This document shows, piece after piece, positions 24,141 to 33,217 of a stretch of DNA of 38,885 nucleotides. The stretch is from Pseudomonadota bacterium. GTDB lineage: Bacteria; Pseudomonadota; Gammaproteobacteria; Pseudomonadales; Moraxellaceae. The notes under the pieces were generated by a model that was not told the DNA's origin, searched no databases, and was given only the letters and a program-made list of their open reading frames with translations. Where the stretch lies: assembly GCA_021833365.1 (NCBI GenBank), contig JAKBFV010000018.1, positions 1 through 38,885 of the forward strand. Reading direction: 5' to 3'. Numbering within the stretch: position 1 is the first letter of the stretch; every line of letters starts with the position of its first letter. Both the position numbers and the translations under genes were made by a program.

Positions 24141-26819
24141 TCAGGCGTGCGCTTCGCTCCACGCACTCCCGATGGCACAGCTGACCTCGAGGGGCACGCG
24201 TAACGTCGCGGCCGCCTGCATGCCGCGCACGACACATGCGCGCACATCGTCACCGCGCGCCACAGGACACTCGATGATCAGCTCGTCGTGCACCTGCATC
24301 ACCATGCCGCCAGCATCGAGCAGATCGTTCAATTCGCTCTCGATCATGATCATCGCGCGTCGCATGATGTCAGCGGCACTGCCCTGCAGCGGCGCATTGA
24401 TGGCGGCGCGCTCCGCCGCAGCGCGCAGCGCCGGACGACCGGAACGCACATCCGGCGTCATGATGCGGCGCCCCCACAGGGTCTCGACAAAGCCCTGCTC
24501 CTTCGCCCGTTCGCGTACTTTTTGCATATAGTCACGGACACCTGGATAGCGCTCGAAATAGCGCTGCACATAGGCATCCGCCTGCTGGCGCGTGAGACCG
24601 AGCTGACGCGCCAGACCGAAAGCCGACATGCCATAAATCAGACCGAAGTTGATCGCCTTGGCGGCGCGGCGCTGCCCAGCATCGACCGTCGCCAGCGGTA
24701 CAGCAAAAATCTCGGCGGCGGTCAGGCTGTGCACATCCTGATGCGCGGCGAAGGCGGCGAGCAATCCGGCATCACCGGAAAGATGCGCCATCAGGCGTAA
24801 TTCGATCTGTGAGTAATCGGCAGCCACCAGAACACAGCCTGGTGCGGCGACGAAAGCATCGCGGATACGTCGTCCTTCCGTGCTGCGAATAGGGATGTTC
24901 TGCAGATTCGGCTCGGACGAGGACAGGCGCCCGGTGGAAGTTCCCATGGCGTTGTAGAGGGTATGCAGACGGCCGCTGCGCGCACTGACCAGCGCCGGCA
25001 GCTTGTCGGTGTAGTTGGAGCAGAGTTTGGCCAGAGAACGATACTCGAGGATGAGGCCTGGCAGTGCGTGCTGCTCGCTCAGAGCCTCGAGCACGTCTTC
25101 TGCCGTCGAGCGCTGGCCGGTCGCCGTCTTCGTCGTCGCCGTCAGCTGCAAGTGATCATAGAGTACCTGCGCCAGCTGTTTCGGGGAATCCAGGTTGAAC
25201 GCCATACCCGCCACCTGTTGCGCCTGCGCTTGCAAGGCTTCCATGCGCCCTCGCAGTTCCTGACTCTGCCGCGCCAGTGCGCCGGCATCGATAAAGACGC
25301 CACGCCTCTCCATACGCGCCAGTACCGTCGTCAGCGGGCGATCGATCTGGTCATAGAGACGGGCACGCTCGATTGCAGCATCGAGCTCCTGACGCAGAAG
25401 TGGATAAAGCCCCAGGATGCAGTGCGCGCGCTGTCGCAAAAGATTCGCCAGAGCGTCGTTGTCGAGGCTCTCCTGCGTCCGACGCCCACGCCCCTGGCCG
25501 AGCAAGTCCGCCAGCGTCGGCACCGCCACCTGCCAGCGCCGTTCGACCTGCTCGGCGAGGGTGGCCGCGCGTGTCTCGAGGCTGTAGGCCATCAGTTCGA
25601 TATCATCGCCGCAGAATTCGTACCCCCCTTGTTCCATCGCGATCTGGGAGAAAAGCTTGCTCTGCTCACCGACGATGATCTTGCCGGTGGCCGCCCACAA
25701 AGGCTGCAGACAGGCGAGCAGCTGCGCCTCGTCCCAACCCGGCGCCAAAAGGTCCGTCGCACAAGGGAAATAGTAAGCGGCGGCGTCCGTCGCCAGCGCC
25801 AGCCCCTGCAGATGCATGAAAGGATGCTCGCCATAGGCAAGAAAACTGAAGGCCAGGATGGGAGCCGCCTGCAGACTGGGCAGCAGTGTCTGCCAAGCCT
25901 CGATATCGCTGACCAGGCCACCAGCGGGTGGCGATGGCATCGATACTGTGGGTGTAGCTATCAGGGCCGGCTCATCACTCTTGCCTTTGAGCTTGCTCAA
26001 TTCGCCACGAAAACCCAGGGTCGCATAGATCTGCGCCAGCGCCACCTGATCGCGCGGGGCACGCCGCAGATCGGCGAGCTCGACATCCAAAGGCAGATCG
26101 TCGCGGACCCGAATGAGCTGCCGTAGCAGCGGCAGGCGCTCGCTGTGCGCACGCAGGCTCGCGGCATGGCGCGCCGGCAGGGCATCGAGGTGCTGCAGCA
26201 TGGCGTCGATGCTGCCGTACTCATCGAGCAGACGCGCCGCTGTCTTCGCGCCTATGCCCGGGATACCCGGGATATTATCGACGCTATCGCCGACGAGGGT
26301 AAGGTAATCGACCATGGCCGCCGGCGGCACGCCAAATTTCTCCTGCACTGCCGCCACGTCGAGACGGCGCCCCTTCATCGTATCGATGAGTTCGATCTGA
26401 TCGTCGACCAATTGCGCCAGATCCTTGTCTCCGGTGGCGATGACCACTTGGTGCCCGGCGGCGGCAGCACGGCGAGCAAGAGACGCGATGACATCGTCGG
26501 CCTCGACACCGGTCAGACGCAGGAGCGGATAGCCCTCAGCACGCAGCAAGTCGTCGAGCGGCGCGATCTGGCTACGCAGATCCTCCGGCATCGCCGGCCG
26601 ATGCGCCTTGTAATCGGCGTAGAGTTCATCGCGAAAAGTTTGACCCGGAGCATCGAAGACGACGACGATATCGGCCTGCGCATAGTCACTGCCCAGCTTC
26701 TGCAGCATGTTCAGGACACCTCGGATGGCACCCGTGGCCTGGCCCTGCGGCGACAACAGCGGCGGCATGGCGTGATAGGCACGATAGAGATAGCTGGAGC
26801 CATCGACCAATACGAACAT
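24141..26819 (-). CDS. polA: DNA polymerase I (proofreading site degenerate)
   Basis: An 892-residue repair and Okazaki-fragment polymerase. The 5' nuclease (1-280) is intact: VLVDGSSYLYRAYHA, VFDAPGQTFRDELYADYKAHR, GVEADDVIAS, IATGDKDLAQLV and GDSVDNIPGIPGIGAKTA. The polymerase domain is intact: DYSQIELRLMAHLSGD (motif A), RRAAKAINFGLIYGMSAFGL (motif B), MQVHDELIIE (motif C). The middle 3'-5' exonuclease domain (about 300-480) is present as sequence, but the DEDD residues are lost. The ExoI FDTET is ILAFSFLAYG (321-330). The ExoII Asp in NLKYD becomes EQSKLFSQ (385-392), and the ExoIII region around ANLLRQRAHC has no acidic pair. The start at 26819 follows GAGGGA. Confidence 0.96.
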   Translation of the reverse strand: MFVLVDGSSYLYRAYHAMPPLLSPQGQATGAIRGVLNMLQKLGSDYAQADIVVVFDAPGQTFRDELYADYKAHRPAMPEDLRSQIAPLDDLLRAEGYPLLRLTGVEADDVIASLARRAAAAGHQVVIATGDKDLAQLVDDQIELIDTMKGRRLDVAAVQEKFGVPPAAMVDYLTLVGDSVDNIPGIPGIGAKTAARLLDEYGSIDAMLQHLDALPARHAASLRAHSERLPLLRQLIRVRDDLPLDVELADLRRAPRDQVALAQIYATLGFRGELSKLKGKSDEPALIATPTVSMPSPPAGGLVSDIEAWQTLLPSLQAAPILAFSFLAYGEHPFMHLQGLALATDAAAYYFPCATDLLAPGWDEAQLLACLQPLWAATGKIIVGEQSKLFSQIAMEQGGYEFCGDDIELMAYSLETRAATLAEQVERRWQVAVPTLADLLGQGRGRRTQESLDNDALANLLRQRAHCILGLYPLLRQELDAAIERARLYDQIDRPLTTVLARMERRGVFIDAGALARQSQELRGRMEALQAQAQQVAGMAFNLDSPKQLAQVLYDHLQLTATTKTATGQRSTAEDVLEALSEQHALPGLILEYRSLAKLCSNYTDKLPALVSARSGRLHTLYNAMGTSTGRLSSSEPNLQNIPIRSTEGRRIRDAFVAAPGCVLVAADYSQIELRLMAHLSGDAGLLAAFAAHQDVHSLTAAEIFAVPLATVDAGQRRAAKAINFGLIYGMSAFGLARQLGLTRQQADAYVQRYFERYPGVRDYMQKVRERAKEQGFVETLWGRRIMTPDVRSGRPALRAAAERAAINAPLQGSAADIMRRAMIMIESELNDLLDAGGMVMQVHDELIIECPVARGDDVRACVVRGMQAAATLRVPLEVSCAIGSAWSEAHA

Positions 26820-26915
26820 CGCTAAATCCCTCAGAGCTAAGCGTGCATGACAGGGCATTGTGCCGATCCACACCGAGAAGGGCAAACCGCAAGGTCGACA
26901 AAATCAGACCTGTGG

Positions 26916-26960
26916 TTGTGCATTTTTTATGCGATCCACTACAATCAAGAGAGGATCGCC
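26916..26960 (+). promoter_or_regulatory. Candidate promoter of the 205-residue gene and GGDEF operon
   Basis: TTGTGC (26916-26921), an 18-base spacer and TACAAT (26940-26945). The inverted repeat GCGATCC (26931-26937) / GGATCGC (26954-26960) spans the -10 and start region and could be an operator. Confidence 0.45.
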
Positions 26961-26986
26961 CTTCTATCGGGCATTGAGGACAGATC

Positions 26987-27604
26987 ATGCCGGTTTACGA
27001 TATCCGCGAAGTCATCGCCCTGGCGAAGAAAAATGAAGAGCGCACCGGGCTGCTCTTCGATCGCCTGCACTGGAAGGTGAATCATATTCAACGCGCGGTT
27101 CCCATCGCCGCCGAACAGGCGACAGCGCACCTGATGACCTTCGTCCTCGCCTATATCGAGCATGTACCGAGCATGGTCGATGCTCTCGGCGATGCTGCCG
27201 AGGCCAGCGCCTGCCTGCGTCAGGTCGCCCCGCTGATCAATCTGGTGGAGGACATCTTCATCTATGGATCGAACCGCAGCAGCGAGGAACGCGACCTCGA
27301 AGAACTGCTCAGCCAGGCCTATCTGGCGCACCGTCTGGTTGAAGAACTGAACACGCATTTCGTGCAGGCACAGGGCGGAGTGCTGGCGAGCATCGACATG
27401 GCCAGTGCCGACCTCATCGCCGCCCACCTCATCGGTGAGATGATCGCCCCCGCCCTCGCCGAGCTCGCCTGTGACACGGCGCGTTCCCTCTTTCACGAGC
27501 AGGGGCTCAAACTGCATCAGATCGACGACCTCTGGCAGCGCCAGTGGACGCACTTCGCCACCGTGCACGAACTCCTGCCCCCCGGCCTCGGCGCTGCGCA
27601 CTGA
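26987..27604 (+). CDS. Unrecognised 205-residue helical protein beside a GGDEF gene
   Basis: I do not recognise a family. The product appears all-helical and soluble: no signal peptide, no membrane segment, and long runs such as AEQATAHLMTFVLAYIEHVPSMVDALGDAAEASA and a C-terminal QRQWTHFATVHELL. Met, His and Glu are well represented, and there is one Cys each in ACLRQV and LACDTAR. The start follows GAGGACAGATC. The stop is 36 bp before the start of a GAF-PAS-GGDEF cyclase in the same direction, so the two are probably co-transcribed and may be functionally linked. It is divergent from polA. Confidence 0.6.
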   Translation: MPVYDIREVIALAKKNEERTGLLFDRLHWKVNHIQRAVPIAAEQATAHLMTFVLAYIEHVPSMVDALGDAAEASACLRQVAPLINLVEDIFIYGSNRSSEERDLEELLSQAYLAHRLVEELNTHFVQAQGGVLASIDMASADLIAAHLIGEMIAPALAELACDTARSLFHEQGLKLHQIDDLWQRQWTHFATVHELLPPGLGAAH

Positions 27605-27640
27605 GCGCTGACCCGCAGGCAGCCCCGCCGGATATCGACG

Positions 27641-29773
27641 ATGAACAGGGAGTGGCATCGCGCGGTGGCGGCTCGCCTGCCGGTGCCGGCCTGGTGTTGC
27701 GATGCGTCGGGGCAGATCAGCTTCGGCAACCAGCACTTCAGCACCGACATGCTCGAACCGGAGACAGCGCAAAGGCTGGCACAGGCATGGGCAAGCGGCG
27801 ATTGTTCACGACAACGCATCTTCCTGCGGCGCGGCCCGCATCGCGAGGAATACCTCCTGCACTGTGAGACCATCGAACACCCGGTCGACCGCTTTTTCTG
27901 CCTGGTCGAGTCTGTACACCCCGCCGCCAGCCGTATCGACGTCGTCAACCAGCTCCTCATCCAGGGTGTGCGCGAGCGAGAAGAGGCGCTGCGCGACTTG
28001 CAACAGGCGACCGAACGTCTTGCCAGCGTCATCCATGTGCAACAACGGCTGGCGCAGGCAGAACTCGATCTGCCGCGTTTCGCCGAACAGCTGGCCGAAG
28101 AGTTATGCCGTCTGACCGACGCCGACGCCTGCTGCCTGCATCTATTCGATGACGCTCCCTGGCGCCTGCACATCCGGCATGGTCGCGAGGAAGTCACCGC
28201 TGAGCTCGCCACCTGGGTAGCGCAGCAAAAGCCGGAGCGCCTGACGATCGTCGGTAGCGACCATCTTCCCGCCCGTGCCGGGAAGCTCATCCTCGCTCCC
28301 ATCCTGCAAGCCGGCCAGCGTCTGGGCATCGCCGCCTTGTACGTTGACGACCATAAGCACCTTGCTCGCCAGGATCTACAGACTCTCGAACTGCTCACTG
28401 GCCTGCTGGGCTCGGCCCTGATGCATCAGAACGATTTCGAGATGAGCGTCCGTCTCATCGATGAGCGCACCGAGATGCTCGCCACCCTCAGCACCGAGGT
28501 GGAAAAACGCCGTATCTCCGAGCAGGCCCTGCGTACCAGCGAAACCCGTCTGCAGGAGATCATCGAGGCTTCGCACGAAGGCTATCTGAGCTTCGATCTG
28601 CAGGAACGCATCACCATGCTCAACGCCGAGGCGGCGCGCTTGCTCGGTGCCGACAAAAGCACCCTGCGCGGACGTCGTCTGAGCGATTTTTTACGCCCCC
28701 CCGGCGACCACCTGATCGCACGCGCCCTGCGCATCTATACGCGCCGGCAGCGCTTGTGCTGGCTGGGACGCCGCCATGACGTGCCGATGCGCGATGCGCA
28801 TGGCCGCGACTTCATCGTCGAGGCCAGTTTCAGTGCTACCGGCCAAGGCGAGCACATCGAGTTTCACGTCTTTTTGCATGACATCACGCAACGCAAGCAG
28901 GCCGAAGAGGAACTGCGTCGCAGTCAGGCACAGCTGCGCTCCGTCGCCGACAGCATCCCGGCACATCTCGCCTACGTCGACGCCCAGCAACGCTACCTCT
29001 ACGCCAACAGTGCCCTGGGCCAGGCCATGGGCTTGGCGCCCGAGCAGATCGTCGGCCGCCATCTTGAGGACCTGCTCGGTGACAGTGCCTACCAGCATCT
29101 TGCCGCACCTGTCTCCGCCGCCCTGCTCGGGCAGCCCGGACAGTGCGAACTGACGCTGAACACCTGTCAGGGGCCACGACGCTTCGAATCACGCCTCATT
29201 CCGGAAGACGACGCCGGTCAAGAACAACGCGGCTTTTATCTGGTCGCCTGGGACATCGATGAACGCTGGCATGAAGCGCGCCGTCTGCATGACGCGGCGA
29301 CACACGACGCCCTCACCGGCTTTTTCAACCGCCAGGCTTTTCTCGATCTGCTGCAGGAGCATCTGCAAAATTCCGCGATACCGGCGCATGCCCTGCTCTA
29401 TATCGATCTCGATAATTTCAAACAGATCAATGACGTCCATGGCCATGCCGTCGGCGACGCGGTGCTGCAGATCTTCAGCGGCCGCCTGCGCTCCTGTGTG
29501 CGCATCGACGACTGCATCTGCCGCATCGGCGGCGACGAGTTTCTCGTCCTGCTCAAGCAGGTCAATGGCGCCGAACCAGCGCAGCGCATCACCCGCAAGA
29601 TCCTGGAAGCCATGCGCGAGCCTCTGGTGCTCAAGCAGTTGCAGCTGCAAGTCAGTCTCAGCGTCGGCATCGCCGTACATGACGGTGAGGCCAGCACCGA
29701 ACTGATCGCGCGCGCCGACGCCGCCCTCTATCGCGCCAAAGCCGGTGGCCGCAGCCGCTATGTCGTCGCCTGA
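27641..29773 (+). CDS. GAF-PAS-PAS-GGDEF diguanylate cyclase
   Basis: A 710-residue cytoplasmic c-di-GMP synthase. About 1-125 is a PAS-like input (FGNQHFSTDMLEP). A GAF domain follows (about 130-270, LAEELCRLTDADACCLHLF), then a coiled coil (EVEKRRISEQALRTSETRLQ), a PAS (about 305-425, HDITQRKQAEEEL at its end) and a second PAS (about 430-545, VADSIPAHLAYVDAQQRYLY). The GGDEF domain (about 548-710) has DALTGFFNRQAF, DLDNFKQINDVHGH and an intact RIGGDEFLVLLK. RIDD five residues before it is an inhibitory I-site. There is no EAL domain. Its last 16 bases overlap the convergent yheV gene. Confidence 0.93.
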   Translation: MNREWHRAVAARLPVPAWCCDASGQISFGNQHFSTDMLEPETAQRLAQAWASGDCSRQRIFLRRGPHREEYLLHCETIEHPVDRFFCLVESVHPAASRIDVVNQLLIQGVREREEALRDLQQATERLASVIHVQQRLAQAELDLPRFAEQLAEELCRLTDADACCLHLFDDAPWRLHIRHGREEVTAELATWVAQQKPERLTIVGSDHLPARAGKLILAPILQAGQRLGIAALYVDDHKHLARQDLQTLELLTGLLGSALMHQNDFEMSVRLIDERTEMLATLSTEVEKRRISEQALRTSETRLQEIIEASHEGYLSFDLQERITMLNAEAARLLGADKSTLRGRRLSDFLRPPGDHLIARALRIYTRRQRLCWLGRRHDVPMRDAHGRDFIVEASFSATGQGEHIEFHVFLHDITQRKQAEEELRRSQAQLRSVADSIPAHLAYVDAQQRYLYANSALGQAMGLAPEQIVGRHLEDLLGDSAYQHLAAPVSAALLGQPGQCELTLNTCQGPRRFESRLIPEDDAGQEQRGFYLVAWDIDERWHEARRLHDAATHDALTGFFNRQAFLDLLQEHLQNSAIPAHALLYIDLDNFKQINDVHGHAVGDAVLQIFSGRLRSCVRIDDCICRIGGDEFLVLLKQVNGAEPAQRITRKILEAMREPLVLKQLQLQVSLSVGIAVHDGEASTELIARADAALYRAKAGGRSRYVVA

Positions 29774-29997
29774 CGCGACGCCGGTGTGCGCAGGGCGACG
29801 GTGACCGCCACGCCCTCGCCGCCACGCTCGGGTGTCGGGGACGCCGGCGCGGTCGGCCTCTCCTCCTGATAGGCGCAGGCGACGCATTCGATCCATTCAC
29901 GGCCACTGACCGTCTCATGACAACGGCGGATACGATCGACCGCCTGACAGGCCGGGCAACGCGCCGCCGCGATGAACTGCCGTTTGATCGTGCTCAT
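29758..29997 (-). CDS. yheV: YheV-like zinc-ribbon protein
   Basis: A 79-residue protein with two knuckles, AARCPACQAVDRIR and WIECVACAYQEE, a Zn-ribbon pattern matching YheV (DUF2387), whose role is unknown. The start KRQFIAAARCPACQ is closely like the E. coli protein. The Pro/Thr/Arg tail is not conserved and is read across the convergent overlap with the GGDEF gene. The start overlaps the prlC stop by 4 bp, so it is co-translated with the oligopeptidase, a pairing also seen in Pseudomonas. Confidence 0.8.
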   Translation of the reverse strand: MSTIKRQFIAAARCPACQAVDRIRRCHETVSGREWIECVACAYQEERPTAPASPTPERGGEGVAVTVALRTPASRQATT

Positions 29998-31991
29998 GAC
30001 TTCCTCCAGGCGTAATCATCGAGCAGGGCCGCCATATCGGGATCACGCCCCATCATCATGCGAAACACCTCCGCTGCTGACCAGGCGCCACCGAGGGCCA
30101 GGACCGTGTCGCGAAAGCGGCGGGCGCTGAGCGAAGAAGCTTGCAATCCTTCGCGCGCCACGGCGGCGAAGGCGTCTGCCGCCAGCACCTCGGCCCACTT
30201 GTAGCTGTAGTAGCCAGCGGCGTAACCACCGGCAAAGATGTGCGTAAAACTATGCTGGAAGCGGTTGTACGCGGGTGGCTGCAGCAGGCTCGTGCGCTGC
30301 CGGATGGCGTCCATCTGCGCTTGTAGCTCGGCCTCGCTGTGCGCCGGATGTTCATGGATGGCGAGATCAAAAAGCGCCAGCTCGATCTGCCGGCGACAGA
30401 GCAGAGCCGATTGAAAATGGCGTCCGGCGACGATTCTGCGCACCAGATCGCGCGCTTGTTCCTGCTCGGCAGCGGCGACCGCGAGCAGGGGCAGCAAGGT
30501 CGCCTCACACTGCGCGAAGTGCTCCATGAACTGGCTCGGCAATTCCACCGCGTCCCAGGCGATGCCGGCGATACCGCTGACCCCGGGAAGAGCGATGCGG
30601 GTCAGCATATGCTGCAGACCATGCCCGAGCTCGTGCAGCAAGGTCGTCAGTTCGTCATGATCGAGATAGGCGATACCATCCTCTCCCGGCGCCCGGAAAT
30701 TGCAGGTCAGCAAAGCGATGGGAATCTGCTCGCCCCCTTCCGCGAGCAGGCGCCGGCCACACAGATCCGCCATCCAAGCACCGGCGCGTTTACCGGCGCG
30801 CGCGAACAGATCGCAATAGCAGCCGGCGATGACCCGCCCCTGCTCGGCAAATTCGAGATAGAAGACGTCGGCGTGCCAGGCCGTCATCGGCACCTGCCGC
30901 ACACTCAAACCCCACAAGCGCTGTAAAAGGGCGAAGAGGCGCTCGAGCAGTGTCGGTAGCGGCAGGAAGGGGCGCACATCCTCTTGTCGATACGCATGGT
31001 GACGGATACGCAGACGTTCCGACAGATAGGGAACATCCCAGACCTGCACCGCATCGATGCCGCAGGCGCGCGCCTCGGCGAGCAGATCCTGCCAATCGTC
31101 CTGTGCCGCCTTCGTCGAACGCACCAGCAGATCCTCGAGCAGACGCCGCACACTGGCCAGCGAATCGGCCATGCGCCCCTGCAAGGCCAAGGCGGTGTAG
31201 TCGCCAAAGCCGAGAAGTTCCGCCTGCGCCTGGCGCCGCGCCAGGATCTCCAGCATCAGGGGGCCATTGTCGAACTCCTGAGGGCCCTTTTCACTGGCGC
31301 GCTGCACATAGGCGGCGTAGACCTGCTCGCGCAGAGCGCGATCCTCGGCGTGCGTCATGATGGCGATATAGTCGGGCTGACGCAGGGTGATGCGATAGAC
31401 CGTCGCTGCACCCGGCGCCGCCGGCTGTGCCCACAGGGCGACCTGGGCCGGCGGCAGGCCAGCCAGGCGCTCCAGCGCGACATCGAAAACCACCGCCTCG
31501 GTGGCGTCGACGACGTGGTGTGCGAAGGTCGTCGACAACTCACTCAGGCGCAGGGCATGGGCAGCAAAGGCTGTACGCTGCGGCGCCGGCAAGCCGACAC
31601 CGGTGAGGCGAAAATCACGCTCCTTGATCTCGGCGATGCGCTGCCGGGCATGATCGAGTCCACCTTGCGCCAGAATACGCTGGATCTGCGCATAGAGGCC
31701 GGCGTGCTGATAGAGTTCCGTGGCAGTCTGCGACCAGGCGGCGACCGCCTGCGCGTGCGCCTGACGCCAGTCTTCACTGCCCAGCACCGCCTGTAGATGA
31801 CTGATGGGTGCAAAGGCCTGTTCGATCTCGGCTTCATGGTCGAGCAGGGGCTGCAGCACCGTCGCAAAACTGGCCGGCTGCTCCGCCCAGAGCGACCATT
31901 GCGCCTTGAAATGCTGCAAACGCTCGAGCAGGCCTTGCAGCTGTTCTTCCGCCCGCAAATGCTGCCAGTCCGGACGCCAGACGACCTCCAT
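29994..31991 (-). CDS. prlC: Oligopeptidase A (M3 family metallopeptidase)
   Basis: A 665-residue cytoplasmic zinc peptidase that degrades signal peptides and other short peptides. The zinc site is LLHELGHGLQHML (HELGH near residue 450) with the downstream Glu in VELPSQFMEHFA. Other M3 signatures are FDNGPLMLEILARRQAQAELLGF, YFPDLFARAGK-like CYCDLFARAGKRAGAW, and HIFAGGYAAGYYSYKWAEVLA near the C-terminus. I chose the ATG at 31991 because GGGGAG lies eight bases before it; the frame to 32093 is a shadow inside the earP promoter and 5' end. It is slightly shorter than E. coli PrlC at the N-terminus. Confidence 0.93.
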   Translation of the reverse strand: MEVVWRPDWQHLRAEEQLQGLLERLQHFKAQWSLWAEQPASFATVLQPLLDHEAEIEQAFAPISHLQAVLGSEDWRQAHAQAVAAWSQTATELYQHAGLYAQIQRILAQGGLDHARQRIAEIKERDFRLTGVGLPAPQRTAFAAHALRLSELSTTFAHHVVDATEAVVFDVALERLAGLPPAQVALWAQPAAPGAATVYRITLRQPDYIAIMTHAEDRALREQVYAAYVQRASEKGPQEFDNGPLMLEILARRQAQAELLGFGDYTALALQGRMADSLASVRRLLEDLLVRSTKAAQDDWQDLLAEARACGIDAVQVWDVPYLSERLRIRHHAYRQEDVRPFLPLPTLLERLFALLQRLWGLSVRQVPMTAWHADVFYLEFAEQGRVIAGCYCDLFARAGKRAGAWMADLCGRRLLAEGGEQIPIALLTCNFRAPGEDGIAYLDHDELTTLLHELGHGLQHMLTRIALPGVSGIAGIAWDAVELPSQFMEHFAQCEATLLPLLAVAAAEQEQARDLVRRIVAGRHFQSALLCRRQIELALFDLAIHEHPAHSEAELQAQMDAIRQRTSLLQPPAYNRFQHSFTHIFAGGYAAGYYSYKWAEVLAADAFAAVAREGLQASSLSARRFRDTVLALGGAWSAAEVFRMMMGRDPDMAALLDDYAWRKS

Positions 31992-32058
31992 AGCTCTACT
32001 CCCCAAGCGATTTGCCGCGAGTATGGCAGAAGGCTGCATCACCTTGCTATGCTGCGGC

Positions 32059-33156
32059 ATGCGCATCACCATCTTCTGCAAGGTCATCGACAATTTCGGC
32101 GACGCCGGTATCGCCTGGCGTCTGGCGCGCCAGCTGCGCCGACATGGTCACGCCGTCTGTCTGCTCATCGACGACCGCGACACCCTGCGGCGTCTGCAGG
32201 AGCCGCAGGCACGCCAGGCGCTCGCGGTCGCCGAGACGATCGATGTCATCACTTGGCGCGATGACGACGACGCTCTCGCCCAGGCCGACGCCGATCTATG
32301 GCTGGAAACCTTCGCCTGCGGCTATGGCGAAGGCGTGCTGCCGGCGCTGGCGCTGCGCCATCGGCGACCACGCCTCTGCAACATCGATCACCTCAGCGCC
32401 GAAAGCTGGGTGGCGACCTACCATGGACTGCCCTCACCGCATCCCGCCACCGGCCTGCAACAGACTTACTGGCTGCCCGGCTACAGCACCGACAGTGGCG
32501 GCCTCCTGCGTGAACCGGATCTGCTCACCCAGCATCGGCATTGGCGCAGCGACAGCTGTGCACAGACGGACTTCCTGCGCGCCTATGGCCTGGAACGCCA
32601 GAGCGACGAACTGCTGCTGACCCTGTTTTGCTACCCCCATGCACCGCTGCGCGGCCTGCTCGCCGCCCTGCACGATCGTCCCTCGCGCCTCCTCATCCTC
32701 GGTCCCGGCGGCGATGCCGCCGTCGCCGCCGCCCTCGGCGCAGCGCCCGCTCCCGGCGCCCGGCATGGCGCCTGCCATCTACACCCCCTGCCGCTGCTGC
32801 ATCATCAGGACTACGACCGTCTGCTCGGTCTCGCCGATTTCAACATCGTCAGGGGCGAGGACAGCTGGGTGCGCGCGCAGTGGGCCGGTCGACCCTTGTT
32901 ATGGCAGGCCTACACACAAGCCGAGAGCGCTCACCTCGACAAACTCGAGGCCTGGCTGCAACTGCAGTCCCTGCCTGAAGCGCTGTGCATCTTGCATCGG
33001 CATTTCAACGCCGGCCAGGCACCGGAGGCCACCGCCTGGCAGGAGCTCTTCGCGCAAGGGGACTCACTCATCGCTGCCGCGACCGCCTGGCGTGATCGCC
33101 TGAGCCAGCAGAGCGACCTGGTCAGCCGTCTCCTGCACCATCTCGGCGACGCTTGA
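32059..33156 (+). CDS. earP: EF-P arginine rhamnosyltransferase EarP
   Basis: A 365-residue GT-B glycosyltransferase (GT104) that uses dTDP-beta-L-rhamnose to modify Arg32 of elongation factor P. The N-terminus [24 protein letters not shown] is the EarP signature (catalytic Asp in DNFGD). [71 protein letters not shown] (nucleotide-sugar site) and [14 protein letters not shown] follow. The start is the only ATG before this conserved strand. efp follows 61 bp downstream. The rml genes for dTDP-rhamnose must be elsewhere. Confidence 0.95.
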   Translation: MRITIFCKVIDNFGDAGIAWRLARQLRRHGHAVCLLIDDRDTLRRLQEPQARQALAVAETIDVITWRDDDDALAQADADLWLETFACGYGEGVLPALALRHRRPRLCNIDHLSAESWVATYHGLPSPHPATGLQQTYWLPGYSTDSGGLLREPDLLTQHRHWRSDSCAQTDFLRAYGLERQSDELLLTLFCYPHAPLRGLLAALHDRPSRLLILGPGGDAAVAAALGAAPAPGARHGACHLHPLPLLHHQDYDRLLGLADFNIVRGEDSWVRAQWAGRPLLWQAYTQAESAHLDKLEAWLQLQSLPEALCILHRHFNAGQAPEATAWQELFAQGDSLIAAATAWRDRLSQQSDLVSRLLHHLGDA

Positions 33157-33188
33157 CGCTGGCGTCCACCCAGGCATTTATTTACAAT
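33153..33188 (+). promoter_or_regulatory. Candidate efp promoter
   Basis: TTGACG (33153-33158) overlaps the earP stop codon; ATTTAT (33176-33181) lies 17 bases on, and TACAAT (33183-33188) slightly further at a poor distance. A separate efp promoter is likely because EF-P is needed in larger amounts than EarP. Confidence 0.35.
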
Positions 33189-33217
33189 GGGCCGCCCTTT
33201 ATCAGCCAGGTATCGTC

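Noticed and set aside
24963-26126. 387-codon + strand open frame inside polA
   Set aside because: It is antisense to conserved polymerase and nuclease domains and has no motifs of its own.
32048-32053. TATGCT as an earP -10 box
   Set aside because: It lies only five bases before the earP ATG, so transcription would start inside the gene.
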